This document shows, in pieces, positions 48,528-57,597 of a DNA stretch of 64,000 bases. A model generated the notes under the pieces. That model saw only the letters and a list, made by a program, of their open reading frames with translations, was not told where the DNA came from and made no database searches. The position numbers and the translations under genes are program-made. This stretch comes from Neopestalotiopsis rosae. Lineage: Eukaryota > Ascomycota > Sordariomycetes > Amphisphaeriales > Sporocadaceae. Each line of letters begins with the position of its first letter. Within the stretch, counting starts at the first letter, position 1. The stretch covers positions 1,984,001-2,048,000 of the forward strand of contig JALGAS010000005.1 in NCBI GenBank assembly GCA_023078685.1. The letters run 5' to 3'.

Positions 48528-48561
48528 ACCTCGAAGCTATGTACACCTCGAAGCTATGTAC
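48528..48561 (+). repeat. Exact 17-bp tandem duplication
   Basis: ACCTCGAAGCTATGTAC occurs twice head to tail with no mismatch. Confidence 0.95.
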
Positions 48562-49423
48562 ACTCTAAAATATGCAACCGTCGTTCTGCAAAATGCAATT
48601 GAGCAAGGAGCAAGATCAAAAAGAAAAGAAAGGAATCCACTTGAACCGCGTTCTCCTTCAAATAGTGCCCTGGATTCTTCGATCTATACTCTGCAAGTGA
48701 CAAAATAGGTGTCCTACAATGCATACAAAGTCTCCTCTACGCCCGCCCGACCCGGAAAGAACCACAGTCTGCAAATCCACACCCTTCCTACTTGTTGACT
48801 AGTGACATTCAAAGGCTGAAATCAATGGAATAATTCTGGTTTTCTTCTCACCTACTTTACAAGTGAACATTGCGTCGCGGTCGTTACCTCGAAGTAAGTT
48901 TGGGGTTTCGCTTTAATTGCTTCGGGTATACGTTCAAGTCAGGATTCGCCACCGCTGCCGACGTTCTTTGATTCTGGATAAGATACTCTCAACTCATTTC
49001 TACTTTCTCCTCCTAGAAATGCAAGTATGCGAAAGACTTTCTTCCAAAGCTAATGACCTTACTCTTTTAAGACTTTGGGCGTTCTGCCTGGGCATCATGA
49101 CACCGTAACGATAAACTGCTAACACTTGTGGTTTACGCAACATGTGACAATTCACCTGTGAAGAATCAATATATGTCTACTAGATTTATTGGATCTATCA
49201 AAAGGATCCATGATCAAGCTATTCGCCAATCAATAGTAAGTTCACTGTGCAGTCCCCATGTATGCTTCACGCATGATTGTAGAACACATGTCAAAGATGT
49301 TAGCCATACTCCTTGACAACAGCAAAAGTGTTCATAGAAAGTACCATGGGATAAAGGAAAACCCCTCGATGCGATGTCATTTGTTCTTCTAGAAAGGATC
49401 TATGCCGTGCTTTCAGCAATCTC

Positions 49424-50332
49424 TCACGTGCTCTCAGCCATATCTTCCATGCTCCCAGCCATCTCTCCCGGGTCTAAAATTGGCTTTTTTGGCCAAAACA
49501 CACGAGGGTCGATTATAAAGGTAATCTTTCTCACTTTCTCCTCATCGGGATCTCCCATATCTGCCAAGACGTAAAGATCTTCGAAAAGCGGACTAAAACA
49601 CGCATAGATCTCCTGAAAGGTGTCAAATTTTGCATCTTGGCAAAGCGCCTCGCGAAAGTAAATTCTCATCATGAGCACTTCTTCTGGTCCAGTTCTGTAC
49701 TGTATCTTCCAGCCCAGCTCGGTCGGTCTTCTGTCTTCTATGAGCTGCTCCAGGGTTTTTCGTACGTTTCTGTGAGTGTTTTTGACTATTTCGTTGAGGT
49801 GGTGATTGCTCAGTCCGATGATATGTCGTTCTGCAATTACAAGACGAACACCAATTACCCTCTTGTCCTCGGCGCCGAATGATCCCTCCTGAAATATGCA
49901 TTCCTCGATTTCCATCTCTTTTAGCAAAGGATCATTAGCGATACAGTGGACGACGGCCTGGATTCCTAGAGTCACTACGTGGCGTGTTTCCTCATCCCTG
50001 AAAAGTACCGGCCAGATACGGGAATTTGCCATTGTCGTCGGTTCTTCCCGAACGTTACGAAAAAAGGTGTTATTGTGGCGTTCAACCTGTGTATTGAAGT
50101 AATGTTTGACGGCACGCTCTGCAGCTGTATAGCAACGGCATGGACACTCCTCGTCGAACACCGTCTTGTCGTCGTTCGCTTCCAACGGTGGGTCGATTTC
50201 CCATTCATATGTCCAGTTGTCATCTGATTCCAACGAATGGCCGTCACTTGGTTCCAAGGTCTGGTCGTCATTTGATTCCAAGGTCTGGTCATCATTTGGT
50301 TCCAAGTCCGTGCCTCGCTGGACCTCAGACAT
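49424..50332 (-). CDS. CxCxC-His family protein 1 (unrecognised), with N-terminal 8-aa repeats
   Basis: Single exon, 302 aa, from the ATG at 50332 (MSEVQRGTD). The frame is open further upstream, but only via non-ATG codons in the visible part. I do not recognise the family. Residues 10-57 form six back-to-back 8-residue acidic units (LEPNDDQT, LESNDDQT, LEPSDGHS, LESDDNWT, YEWEIDPP, LEANDDKT). Then comes the domain shared with its neighbours: ECPCRC at 62-67, AVVHC with His129, RVIGVRLVIAE, LGWKIQY, and a C-terminal FQEIYACFSPLFEDLY helix. The conserved Cys and His suggest a small metal site. There is no signal peptide or membrane segment. It is the downstream-most member of a same-strand array of four. 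Confidence 0.75.
   Translation of the reverse strand: MSEVQRGTDLEPNDDQTLESNDDQTLEPSDGHSLESDDNWTYEWEIDPPLEANDDKTVFDEECPCRCYTAAERAVKHYFNTQVERHNNTFFRNVREEPTTMANSRIWPVLFRDEETRHVVTLGIQAVVHCIANDPLLKEMEIEECIFQEGSFGAEDKRVIGVRLVIAERHIIGLSNHHLNEIVKNTHRNVRKTLEQLIEDRRPTELGWKIQYRTGPEEVLMMRIYFREALCQDAKFDTFQEIYACFSPLFEDLYVLADMGDPDEEKVRKITFIIDPRVFWPKKPILDPGEMAGSMEDMAEST
50162..50305 (-). repeat. 24-bp coding repeat (six 8-aa units)
   Basis: Six 24-bp units in frame. Units 1 and 2 are nearly identical at the DNA level (see the recurring TGGTTCCAAGGTCTGGTC words on the plus strand); later units are more diverged. It encodes an acidic Asp/Glu/Asn-rich spacer. Confidence 0.85.
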
Positions 50333-51753
50333 TGTGAATGTGAATAATGCGCGAGAGTATGAGTGATGCGGGCTGACGTATGGAAAAAAGCAAGAAAAGA
50401 AATCTCTCAAGATGATAGTGTTATCTGACTTCGATGTTGATGGACGTGCAAGAAGAGAAATGGTAAGTATTTCGCAGCATGCACTGTTGATTCGTGCAGG
50501 ATATCTTGGTGCATTTAATCTTCAATTGCAGGAACAGATGTAGTGATATATATATCTATGTCGTGTCTGTACACAGATACTTCCGAGCACTCGTTTCATT
50601 ATCATGATACATCAACGACAAACATCTTTGGAATTCTTGTCACACCGTCCCTTTATCTGGTCTTCGCTGATTGCTTAAGTAGCCTCCGAATGCAGTCATG
50701 TCTATTATGCTCAGAGGAACCAACAGTGACCACATTCTGAATCCGGACAAAATGCAGACTTGGATTAGATACGTTGTGTATCCCAAGAGCTTTGCTTCTA
50801 GTTTGCAATCAAAGTCCAGAGCCGAGATTTATGGTAGATTTTCGATATTTTTAGCATCGGCTTTGTCCCATTTCATGATCCATCACCCCATGAGTTCTTG
50901 TTAGATAAAGGCAAACAGAGGCTTGGTCCAAGAGTTATCCTCGTAAGGGGGAGCACGTTGCTTCTGCTTTTTTCTCCAGAGATTTGAAAACTAAACTCTC
51001 TCTCCAAGCTTTTCTCAGATTTGCGGATGCTCTAATATTACCCTGATCCACGATTCATGAAAATAATAGCAAAGCCGTTGGACCCAGTTAAGTATATTAG
51101 AAGAATCACATTGATATACTCATATATATCGGGTGGTCGGGAGAAAAATAGGTCCTAGAATCAATAATTCGCGCAATAAAATCTGCAAGAATTGTTATTC
51201 TATTGGACAGGTGTGATTTTAAGGTGATATGGAAAACCCAAGTGCAGAAGTGGCAAATAATTTCTCGAGTAATCGATTTCTTGGGTCCACAGATACTGAA
51301 TGGGCGTTCAATAATTGTCTGAAATCTCTCTATTTCCGACACTCGGCATGTCCCCTCCCAAAGTGTCGGGTTTTTGGACGTAGCAAACATTCTTCCAGGT
51401 GATAGATTGAATGTTCTCCACTGAAATACAAACCGAGAATGCTGATGACTGTGTTCCAACTTGTTGTTTTTACAAGACAAGAAAATATCATAGAAGTCTC
51501 GATACAGTTCGTCATCTTGATTAATATGATCCTAAGTAACATAACTGTGATTTTGAATCTTCTTAAGAGGACCTCAAGTACCTTGATTGGCTCTCTCAGA
51601 ACATGTTGGTTCATATAATCACCAGCATGGAAAAAATGGTGCAACAAGTAGAACAAGTGCTTTAACAAAGCGGAACAATCATCATTGTTGTCTGATCGGG
51701 TTCTAGCTGACATGAATGCCACTCCCCAGGCCACGTCTTAGCCATCGTTTAGG
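50333..51753. other. AT-rich spacer inside the CxCxC array
   Basis: 1.4 kb, AT-richer than the flanking genes. The longest frames (51106-51480, 51330-51734, minus strand) have neither the CxCxC nor the His motif and overlap each other in different frames. A decayed array member is possible but not demonstrable. Confidence 0.4.
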
Positions 51754-52395
51754 TCAATAAGATAGCTGAACCATGATCTCTACCTCTCCGTCGTCCTGTG
51801 GGATAAAGCGAGTAGAGACCTCTTCAAAGACGTTCCAAGTTCCAGCGAAAGTTTCATCGTCACTCCCATGACGATGCTTGTTGAACATGGAAACTTTCGT
51901 AAACGCCCATAGCAGCTTATCTTGGTGTTCTTGTTGGAGCCAGATGCCCAGACCCGCTGGTCGGAAGTCCGCCTTCAGCTTCGGCAAGTCCTGCTTCACA
52001 CTAAACACTATATCTTCACACAGTCCCTTCAATTTATTCTGCTCGTCTGCAGTCAATTTCTTGCTGAATAGCACGATTCTGAACCCGCAGTTCGTTGGAA
52101 CTCTATCTCCAACGTATAGATAATAAAAGAGTCCATAATATTCGGGTACTTCCAATCTTCTCAAATTATGAACAACGGTGTGGGTAAGGGAACACATTCT
52201 CCTGGATAGGGTGTCGTTGAGTTTCATCTTGGAGCGTGGTCCCTGCAAAGCCGCGCCGACCTGATCCTCTGACCACTGGCGGCATCCACACGGACATTCC
52301 TCAAAGCCATCTAGGCTCTTACTCGCTATCAGAGCCGCTGACTCCTTCAAGGCGAACGATGAGCTGCTCTGCATCTCTGCTCCGGTGTTAGCCAT
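51754..52395 (-). CDS. CxCxC-His family protein 2 (unrecognised)
   Basis: Single exon from the ATG at 52395 (MANTGAEMQ), 213 aa. The open frame continues upstream to about 52526 but has no ATG there, so an additional 5' exon cannot be excluded. A Ser/Ala-rich N-terminus is followed by the family domain: EECPCGC at 32-38, TVVHN with His76, CGFRIVLFSKK, then AGLGIWLQQE and the C-terminal WNVFEEVSTRFI helix. The Cys-to-His spacing (38) is shorter than in its neighbours 1 and 3 (51-62) because the linker is trimmed. No signal peptide or membrane segment. Function unknown. Confidence 0.7.
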   Translation of the reverse strand: MANTGAEMQSSSSFALKESAALIASKSLDGFEECPCGCRQWSEDQVGAALQGPRSKMKLNDTLSRRMCSLTHTVVHNLRRLEVPEYYGLFYYLYVGDRVPTNCGFRIVLFSKKLTADEQNKLKGLCEDIVFSVKQDLPKLKADFRPAGLGIWLQQEHQDKLLWAFTKVSMFNKHRHGSDDETFAGTWNVFEEVSTRFIPQDDGEVEIMVQLSY

Positions 52396-52909
52396 CTGTA
52401 CAGCTGATGACCGCAGGTGGTGAGATCCTTTCCAATAGCCGTGCTTACGAGTGAGATCCAAGTTGCTTCCGACTTCTGCCCTGCGGCTCTTCTGATTTTC
52501 TTCTTCTTCTATATTCTTTTTGTACTAAACGCATCTGTATAATGAAAAACATCGTGTATATGCTAGATTTCTGCATTATACTCGTTTCAACTCATGGCAA
52601 TGCAACCAGAGTCTAGAGCTAGCACTGGCTGTGTAGAATGTCCATAGGACATCTCACTTCATGTGGTAACAACTAGAGAACAAATTACCGTTAAATTTGT
52701 GCAGAACATTAATTTTTGCATTAGTTGTTACTGTCGGACGGATATGTACGAACGATCTGCCATGTTCATTAACAAGAGCAGACAATTTCACGTAGAGAAT
52801 CATAGGTCAAAAACTCGTCGTTGTCATTGATCTCTTTAAAGAAGGAATCTCTACCGCTCTTCCGGCCACATCTGCTCAGTCTAAAGTTGAACTATCTTCC
52901 ACAGACACG
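52396..52909. other. Spacer between CxCxC genes 2 and 3
   Basis: 514 bp holding the upstream region of gene 2, including repeat copy B, and the 3' flank of gene 3. Nothing else recognised. Confidence 0.5.
52404..52466 (-). repeat. Dispersed ~63-bp repeat, copy B
   Basis: Same-orientation match to 48333-48395. It ends 9 bp before the favoured start codon of CxCxC gene 2, where it would be 5' leader or promoter DNA, or coding if an upstream exon exists. Confidence 0.9.
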
Positions 52910-54478
52910 TCACCATAAGAAAATTTCCAGCTTTTGTGGTACGCCGCTTGACCTCTCTGACAAAAATGGAAAGGGGTCTTCGCCTATTGTATCAATGAAC
53001 TTCTCCCAGAGCCTGAAATGCCCTGGCCAGGAATGTTGAAGTAAATGGGGGTTCTCTCGAAGACAAGCGTACGTCCTAGCCTTATACACATCTCCAGGAT
53101 AGGGGTCAAGTACCTTGATTGCCCAGCCTAAAGCGTGTGGCTTCTTTTCGACGTCGAGCTTCGACAAATCTTCTAGCGCGAGTCTATTAATCTCCACAAG
53201 CCGTTTGAGACATTCGTCTTTGGTGAGCGCCTCGAGTTCTCTGATCATGGCGTTACGGTATACCTTGGTCTTGCCCTCTGGGTCTGTATACAAGACGATA
53301 TCAACGCCGCACACCTTGTCCACGCCGCCGAATGTTCCGGTAGTAAGAACAACTGTCGTTTCGAACCTTTCCAACCACTTCAACTGTTTGAGGCAGTGAT
53401 AGACAACCTGACAGACCAGATTCAGTACTTCGCGGACTTCACTGTCGTCGTAACCAGGAGCTTTGGTGTAGTTTTCTCCCATTTCCTCTTCATAGGATTG
53501 AGCAAGAGTTTCCAAGTACCGCGCGACGAGCTTTTCAGCCTCCTCATAGCAACCGCAAGGGCAGTCCCTGAATTTTTGTGCGTCGTCATCCACTGTCAAA
53601 TGAGTATGATAATGATATTCATCCACAGGCATAACTGTTGTGCAAAAGAGTTCGTGAGGATATGAAAGATCCGGGCGAGGGCTGAAAACAAAATCTCTGA
53701 TGTCGATTGGCATCGCCGGCATCCAAGAGCTTGGTGGCCCTGTCGTTGGAATGGTCGGTTCCTGCCAGACGCTGCTTATGAGCTCTTGGTAAATATCAAA
53801 AGTTCCCTCGCTGTTCTTAAGGGGACCCAAGGACTCAGAAGACGTCCAGAATGTTTTCTGCTGACCCAGATATGATTGTTTCATATGGAAAGGTAAACAA
53901 GTTGGTTGATACTCCTTTGGTAGCTTCAGAAAGTCGCGCCTCATATTGGACATCAATTGCCGGCCCGTTGCTTTGAGAGTGTCTTGATCATAGGTGGTGG
54001 CCTCTTTCGTCAAGAATTCCATTCCGAAGATGTACATCCCCTTTTCAGAGTCTGCGTCAAAGTAGGGGACCATGGTGAACACTGGCTTGCATGTGCGAAG
54101 CTCTTGTAGTTTTCTCGCATAGTGGACGGTTGATTGCACGATTATCGCTATTTTATCCAGGAATAGCACAACGGAATCGGGGAGGTCCTTTTTGGCTGGC
54201 ATATCACGAACAAGAGCGTTCCTTTTATCCCCTCTTGTTCGCGTCGTTACATACCACCTTTGCAAGACTTTCCAGATTTTCGCAACTCCGTCTTCCGCGA
54301 GATATTGACACCCACACGAGCAAAGGCGAAATCTGTTGTCTTTTTCGTGAAGTTGCAATTCCTCGGAATCGGTCACCTCGGACGAGCTAGTGCTCAAGGA
54401 TTCATCAACAACTTGCATGGTGTCATGCGGCGAGGAGGCATCGCGATTGGAACCGCTTGCCATCTCCTGGTCCGACAT
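52910..54478 (-). CDS. CxCxC-His family protein 3 (unrecognised), two tandem domains
   Basis: Single exon from the ATG at 54478 (MSDQEMASG), 522 aa. It contains two copies of the array's domain. Domain A: RLCSCGC at 51-57, STVHY with His119, MYIFGMEFL at about 148-156, then PFHMK in place of the LG motif and FDIYQELISSVW. Domain B: RDCPCGC at 304-310, VVYHC with His361, KVCGVDIVLY, ALGWAIKVL and FRLWEKFIDTIG near the C-terminus. About 55 residues rich in Pro/Asp/Tyr/His link them. The two domains differ strongly in sequence, so the duplication is old. The N-terminal 45 residues are Ser/Glu/Asp-rich. No signal peptide or transmembrane segment. Function unknown; the paired Cys-rich loops plus His suggest metal binding. 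Confidence 0.75.
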   Translation of the reverse strand: MSDQEMASGSNRDASSPHDTMQVVDESLSTSSSEVTDSEELQLHEKDNRFRLCSCGCQYLAEDGVAKIWKVLQRWYVTTRTRGDKRNALVRDMPAKKDLPDSVVLFLDKIAIIVQSTVHYARKLQELRTCKPVFTMVPYFDADSEKGMYIFGMEFLTKEATTYDQDTLKATGRQLMSNMRRDFLKLPKEYQPTCLPFHMKQSYLGQQKTFWTSSESLGPLKNSEGTFDIYQELISSVWQEPTIPTTGPPSSWMPAMPIDIRDFVFSPRPDLSYPHELFCTTVMPVDEYHYHTHLTVDDDAQKFRDCPCGCYEEAEKLVARYLETLAQSYEEEMGENYTKAPGYDDSEVREVLNLVCQVVYHCLKQLKWLERFETTVVLTTGTFGGVDKVCGVDIVLYTDPEGKTKVYRNAMIRELEALTKDECLKRLVEINRLALEDLSKLDVEKKPHALGWAIKVLDPYPGDVYKARTYACLRENPHLLQHSWPGHFRLWEKFIDTIGEDPFPFLSERSSGVPQKLEIFLW

Positions 54479-55323
54479 TTCGAGTTGTATGGTTATTGAT
54501 ACCAAAAGACCTCCTAAGATCTCTGTGGAAAGATTGAAGGCTTGCTGAAGTGCACTGGTTCTGGTAAAATCACAAGCCGGATAGCTCTGGAAGAAGTGAT
54601 GGTCAATGTGGTAACTTTGGTCGAATTTGTCTATAGGAAAATACCGAGACTATATAGTAATGCAAATACCTAGAGAATCTATTCTGAATATATACAAAAT
54701 ACTTGTTGTTGTATGTTTGTTCCGCATCTTTTGTCTCGTTGCAAACGTAGAATACCTGTGTTACTGATTGTGTTGTACTTCAATCCCTTACTTAGACCTT
54801 ATACGATTTCATGATAACGTCTCGTCAGGACAGACAAAGCACTACAGTGCACCCTTGGTAAGTTCCAACAAGAACCGACCGCGGTAGTGTAACACATACG
54901 CTGGATTTGACGAAAGCGAACATCGAGATGTTCTTCTTTTGTCTCTCTCATGAACTCTCCTATGATCGTTGAATGATTGTATTGTTTTCTGCCCTCTGAT
55001 TACCCTCTCAATTGCAGCTTCAAGTTCTAGGTTATACCGAAGAATGCTGACAGATAACCAACTATCAAAACTTTCTTGATCCGGACGTGGCCAAACTTAC
55101 TTACCAGCTCCTTCAAGAATGCAAACTTTCTGGTACATACTTCCTCGAAAGGGCTGTTGGAACCTCTTGTAACAAGTTGCATCATATACATCTTTATTGT
55201 GAATAGAAACGGTGATCCCCTAAGATGCTTGCGGCATGCATTCGAAATGATTGCATCCACCACCAATGCAGACGAGAAAGTCAATGACTTCTCAAAGGAC
55301 TTCCTTGACCTACTAGGCATGTA
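54479..55323. other. Spacer between CxCxC gene 3 and the broken copy
   Basis: 845 bp, AT-rich. A minus-strand frame at 55027-55320 (97 codons) just past the broken copy has vague resemblance to the middle of the family domain, but lacks CxCxC. I do not call it a gene. Confidence 0.4.
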
Positions 55324-55911
55324 TCACCGGAACGTTCTCGCGCCCGTGGGCACCGTAAACGGCGCGTTCACTTCATAGACATCTATGAATAGATCCTCCC
55401 CTATGACATTCTCGATTGCCTCGGCAACATTGAAGTGACCGTTGTAACAGCAAGTAGCACTAGCTCTGAGATTGGGACGGCCCAGTCCGTCAATCTGTTC
55501 CACCTCGAAGCTCATCTCCCAAGGCACGTACTCCTTGTCGAGCTGTTTCAGCTCATGGTAGACGGCGGTGCTCAGCTCAAGGGCAATGGAGTCGAGTTAA
55601 TCTACGGTATAGTTGCGAACAAGAGGATGGTGGCTCAAGATAACTCTGCCGGTCAGCTTCTTCCCGGAAGTGAACTCGACAAACTCGAGTGTGGCCCTGA
55701 TCAGAGACCTTTGGCAGACCCGATTGGCGCATACGACGTGGTCGAAAACCTGAACGAGGAGGCAGAACTTGTAGAAAGTGCCGTAATGTTCACCGCGAGG
55801 ATCTATATTCCTGCTGCGAAAGCATTCAGTGACGGCTTCGTGAGCCCGGTTTCCGCACTGGCAGAAGCATTGGAGGAACCAATTACGACTAAGAGAAGCT
55901 TTCAAAGACAT
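55324..55911 (-). pseudogene. Broken CxCxC-His family copy 4
   Basis: From the ATG at 55911 the frame encodes FLQCFCQC (Cys 15, 17, 19), QVFDHVV with His58, and LTGRVILSHHPL. It then meets an in-frame TAA at 55599-55597. The same frame continues open for about 90 more codons to a TGA at 55324, encoding LSTAVYHELKQLDKEYVPWE and SFEVEQIDGLGRP in the position where the intact paralogues have their LGW-containing C-terminal half. I infer that a single nonsense change splits an otherwise collinear copy. The N-terminus before CxCxC is only 14 residues, shorter than in paralogues, so it may also be 5'-truncated. Alternatively the 104-aa N-terminal piece is expressed alone. No splice pair that would neatly remove the stop was seen. 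Confidence 0.6.
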
Positions 55912-56907
55912 GATTATGATCGTGTTGCGAACATGAGGAATAAGGGCTTGGTTGTATTACGCTGTGGAGTAGACTGAGGGACGTGGTATAAGTGCACGTG
56001 GTGTCGTGGTCCTGGCCAACCTTGACACCGAAGAGTGACGAAGGTTTATATTGGCACCAACTTGTAGGTTATTGTCGCTTGTTACTCAATCACCTGTTAG
56101 CTTATATATAAAAAGCAAGTCATCCACACAGAATTACCCTTTCTTCTGTCTAACAAGTTCAGTTGTGTTGTTATTCACTAACCTCGTTTGTGTTACAAGG
56201 TACAGTAGGCACATGGCCACAACAACACAGAGTACTTCGTCAAATCGAAAGCTCGTGGATTAGACCTGCAGTACACTTATTTATTCATCCTCCAAGAGTA
56301 TTACTTGCAACAGATAACATTTCAGTAAATCAATAAATAGCCTCCACGTAGACACATCTATTTCTGATCCCGATTAACCAGATCAGGGTACTTGTCTGAT
56401 TCACAATCTTGTGATAGGGTGAGGAAATGCCTCAGACAATCTGAATTTATCTTGGATGCTCACATGTCGGGAGTATTTTCATGATTTGTTTTTGTCATTG
56501 GTATCAATTATACATTGAGCACTGCTGGCCCCTATTTCAAGAAAAGCAAGCAGATAAGCCAATGCTTCTAATAGTCCGATAATCATACAAAGTAAATAAC
56601 AGCCCCAAAACTATTCTCTATGCGAGAATTGACCTCATCATCCCTATCCATTGAACGCCTCATCAGCGACGCCGCGCTGTTTGTCTGATTCCGCATCTCT
56701 GCCGGGTATCTTTTTGAAAGTAAATGTAACATAATCAATCGAAATCATGATCTAGGGCAATGTTCCCCAAACTCTAGCCATCTCGCCCGAGTAAACGTAT
56801 GCGATTTTATCGGCGGAGGACCGACTCTCCAAACATGATCGGATGGTCGATTTGTGTTGAGGAAGAAGAGAGCCCTCTTCTATGAGCAGTCCATTGCGCC
56901 CACTTCT
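55912..56907. other. Spacer between the CxCxC array and the His/Pro-rich gene
   Basis: About 1 kb, AT-rich, no supported gene. It contains the upstream side of the broken copy and the 3' flank of the His/Pro-rich gene. Confidence 0.5.
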
Positions 56908-57597
56908 TCATCTCCAAGCACCATGATGATGAACATGAGGCTCGCCCCGCAGACCCCAAGCCGGCGGGGGCCCATTGTTGCCGGGCGCGCCCATGGGCGG
57001 GATGCGATCAATCAGGGGGCAGTCCTCCTGATACGGTGGAGGCGGCGGCAGATTCGACACGGCACGGGGCCGGCGGGTCCGGGGCGGGCTGCTCATCGGC
57101 GGGGGTCCATTGGGATCCCTGTTGTGGTGATGATGGTGGTGATGGTGATGGGGCGATCTGTCGCCGCCGATTCTGGGCGACAAGGACGAAGGGTGATAGC
57201 CCTGGTAGATGCCCGGCGGGGAGGGCGAGCGCCGGGGCGACGCCGGGTGCGAGTGGTAGTGGTGGTGGTGGCCACCGGCGGCGGCAAAAGATGGGGACAG
57301 AGGAGGGCCTGCTAGGGGAGGCATGTTGCCGGCGTTGCGGTCGGGGATCTTGTCAATCAGGAGCATGTTGGGCGACGGGCTGGCCAGTGATGATGCCGAC
57401 AGCGCCCTCGCGCGCCGGCCGGACGAGGGAGGCAGCGGCAAGTGCGGGCTGCCGCTGCAGTGGTGGTGATGGTGATGGTGGTGGACTTGGTGTGGAGGCG
57501 TGTACCTCGGAGGCGATGGAGGAGGAGCGCCGAATGGACCCGGGCCACCGTGATGGGGTGCCGGCGGCTGGTGGTGGTGATGGTGACCAATGTGCAT
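56908..57597 (-). CDS. His/Pro-rich low-complexity protein with duplicated RRxRA..LID(K/R)IP motif
   Basis: Single exon from the ATG at 57597 (MHIGHHHHHQPP), 229 aa. Five His-rich blocks (residues 2-16, 36-46, 110-117, 150-158 and 221-225) alternate with Pro/Ser/Gly-rich segments. Two non-repetitive islands share a pattern: RRARALS at 61-67 followed by LLIDKIP at 79-85, and RRPRAVS at 175-181 followed by PLIDRIP at 194-200. There is no signal peptide or membrane segment. Poly-His suggests Zn/Ni/Cu binding or condensate-type behaviour; that is inference. The frame also extends upstream to 57741 via non-ATG codons. I do not recognise a family. The duplicated short motif argues for a genuine protein rather than a chance GTG-repeat artefact. 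Confidence 0.6.
   Translation of the reverse strand: MHIGHHHHHQPPAPHHGGPGPFGAPPPSPPRYTPPHQVHHHHHHHHCSGSPHLPLPPSSGRRARALSASSLASPSPNMLLIDKIPDRNAGNMPPLAGPPLSPSFAAAGGHHHHYHSHPASPRRSPSPPGIYQGYHPSSLSPRIGGDRSPHHHHHHHHHNRDPNGPPPMSSPPRTRRPRAVSNLPPPPPYQEDCPLIDRIPPMGAPGNNGPPPAWGLRGEPHVHHHGAWR

Larger units (their letters stand above)
48116..49423. other. Spacer with 17-bp tandem duplication and dispersed repeat copy
   Basis: Upstream of the MAPEG gene and 3' of the first CxCxC gene. It holds copy A of the ~63-bp repeat (48333-48395) and an exact 17-bp tandem duplication (48528-48561). The remainder, about 48600-49400, shows nothing recognisable. Confidence 0.6.

Noticed and set aside
51106..51734. Possible further CxCxC array copy on the minus strand
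   Set aside because: Neither of the overlapping frames contains a CxCxC or VxH motif, and spacing to neighbours gives no alignment.
55435..55977. 180-codon plus-strand open frame
   Set aside because: Antisense to the broken CxCxC copy, whose CxCxC, His and downstream motifs align with its paralogues; the plus-strand protein has no comparable support.
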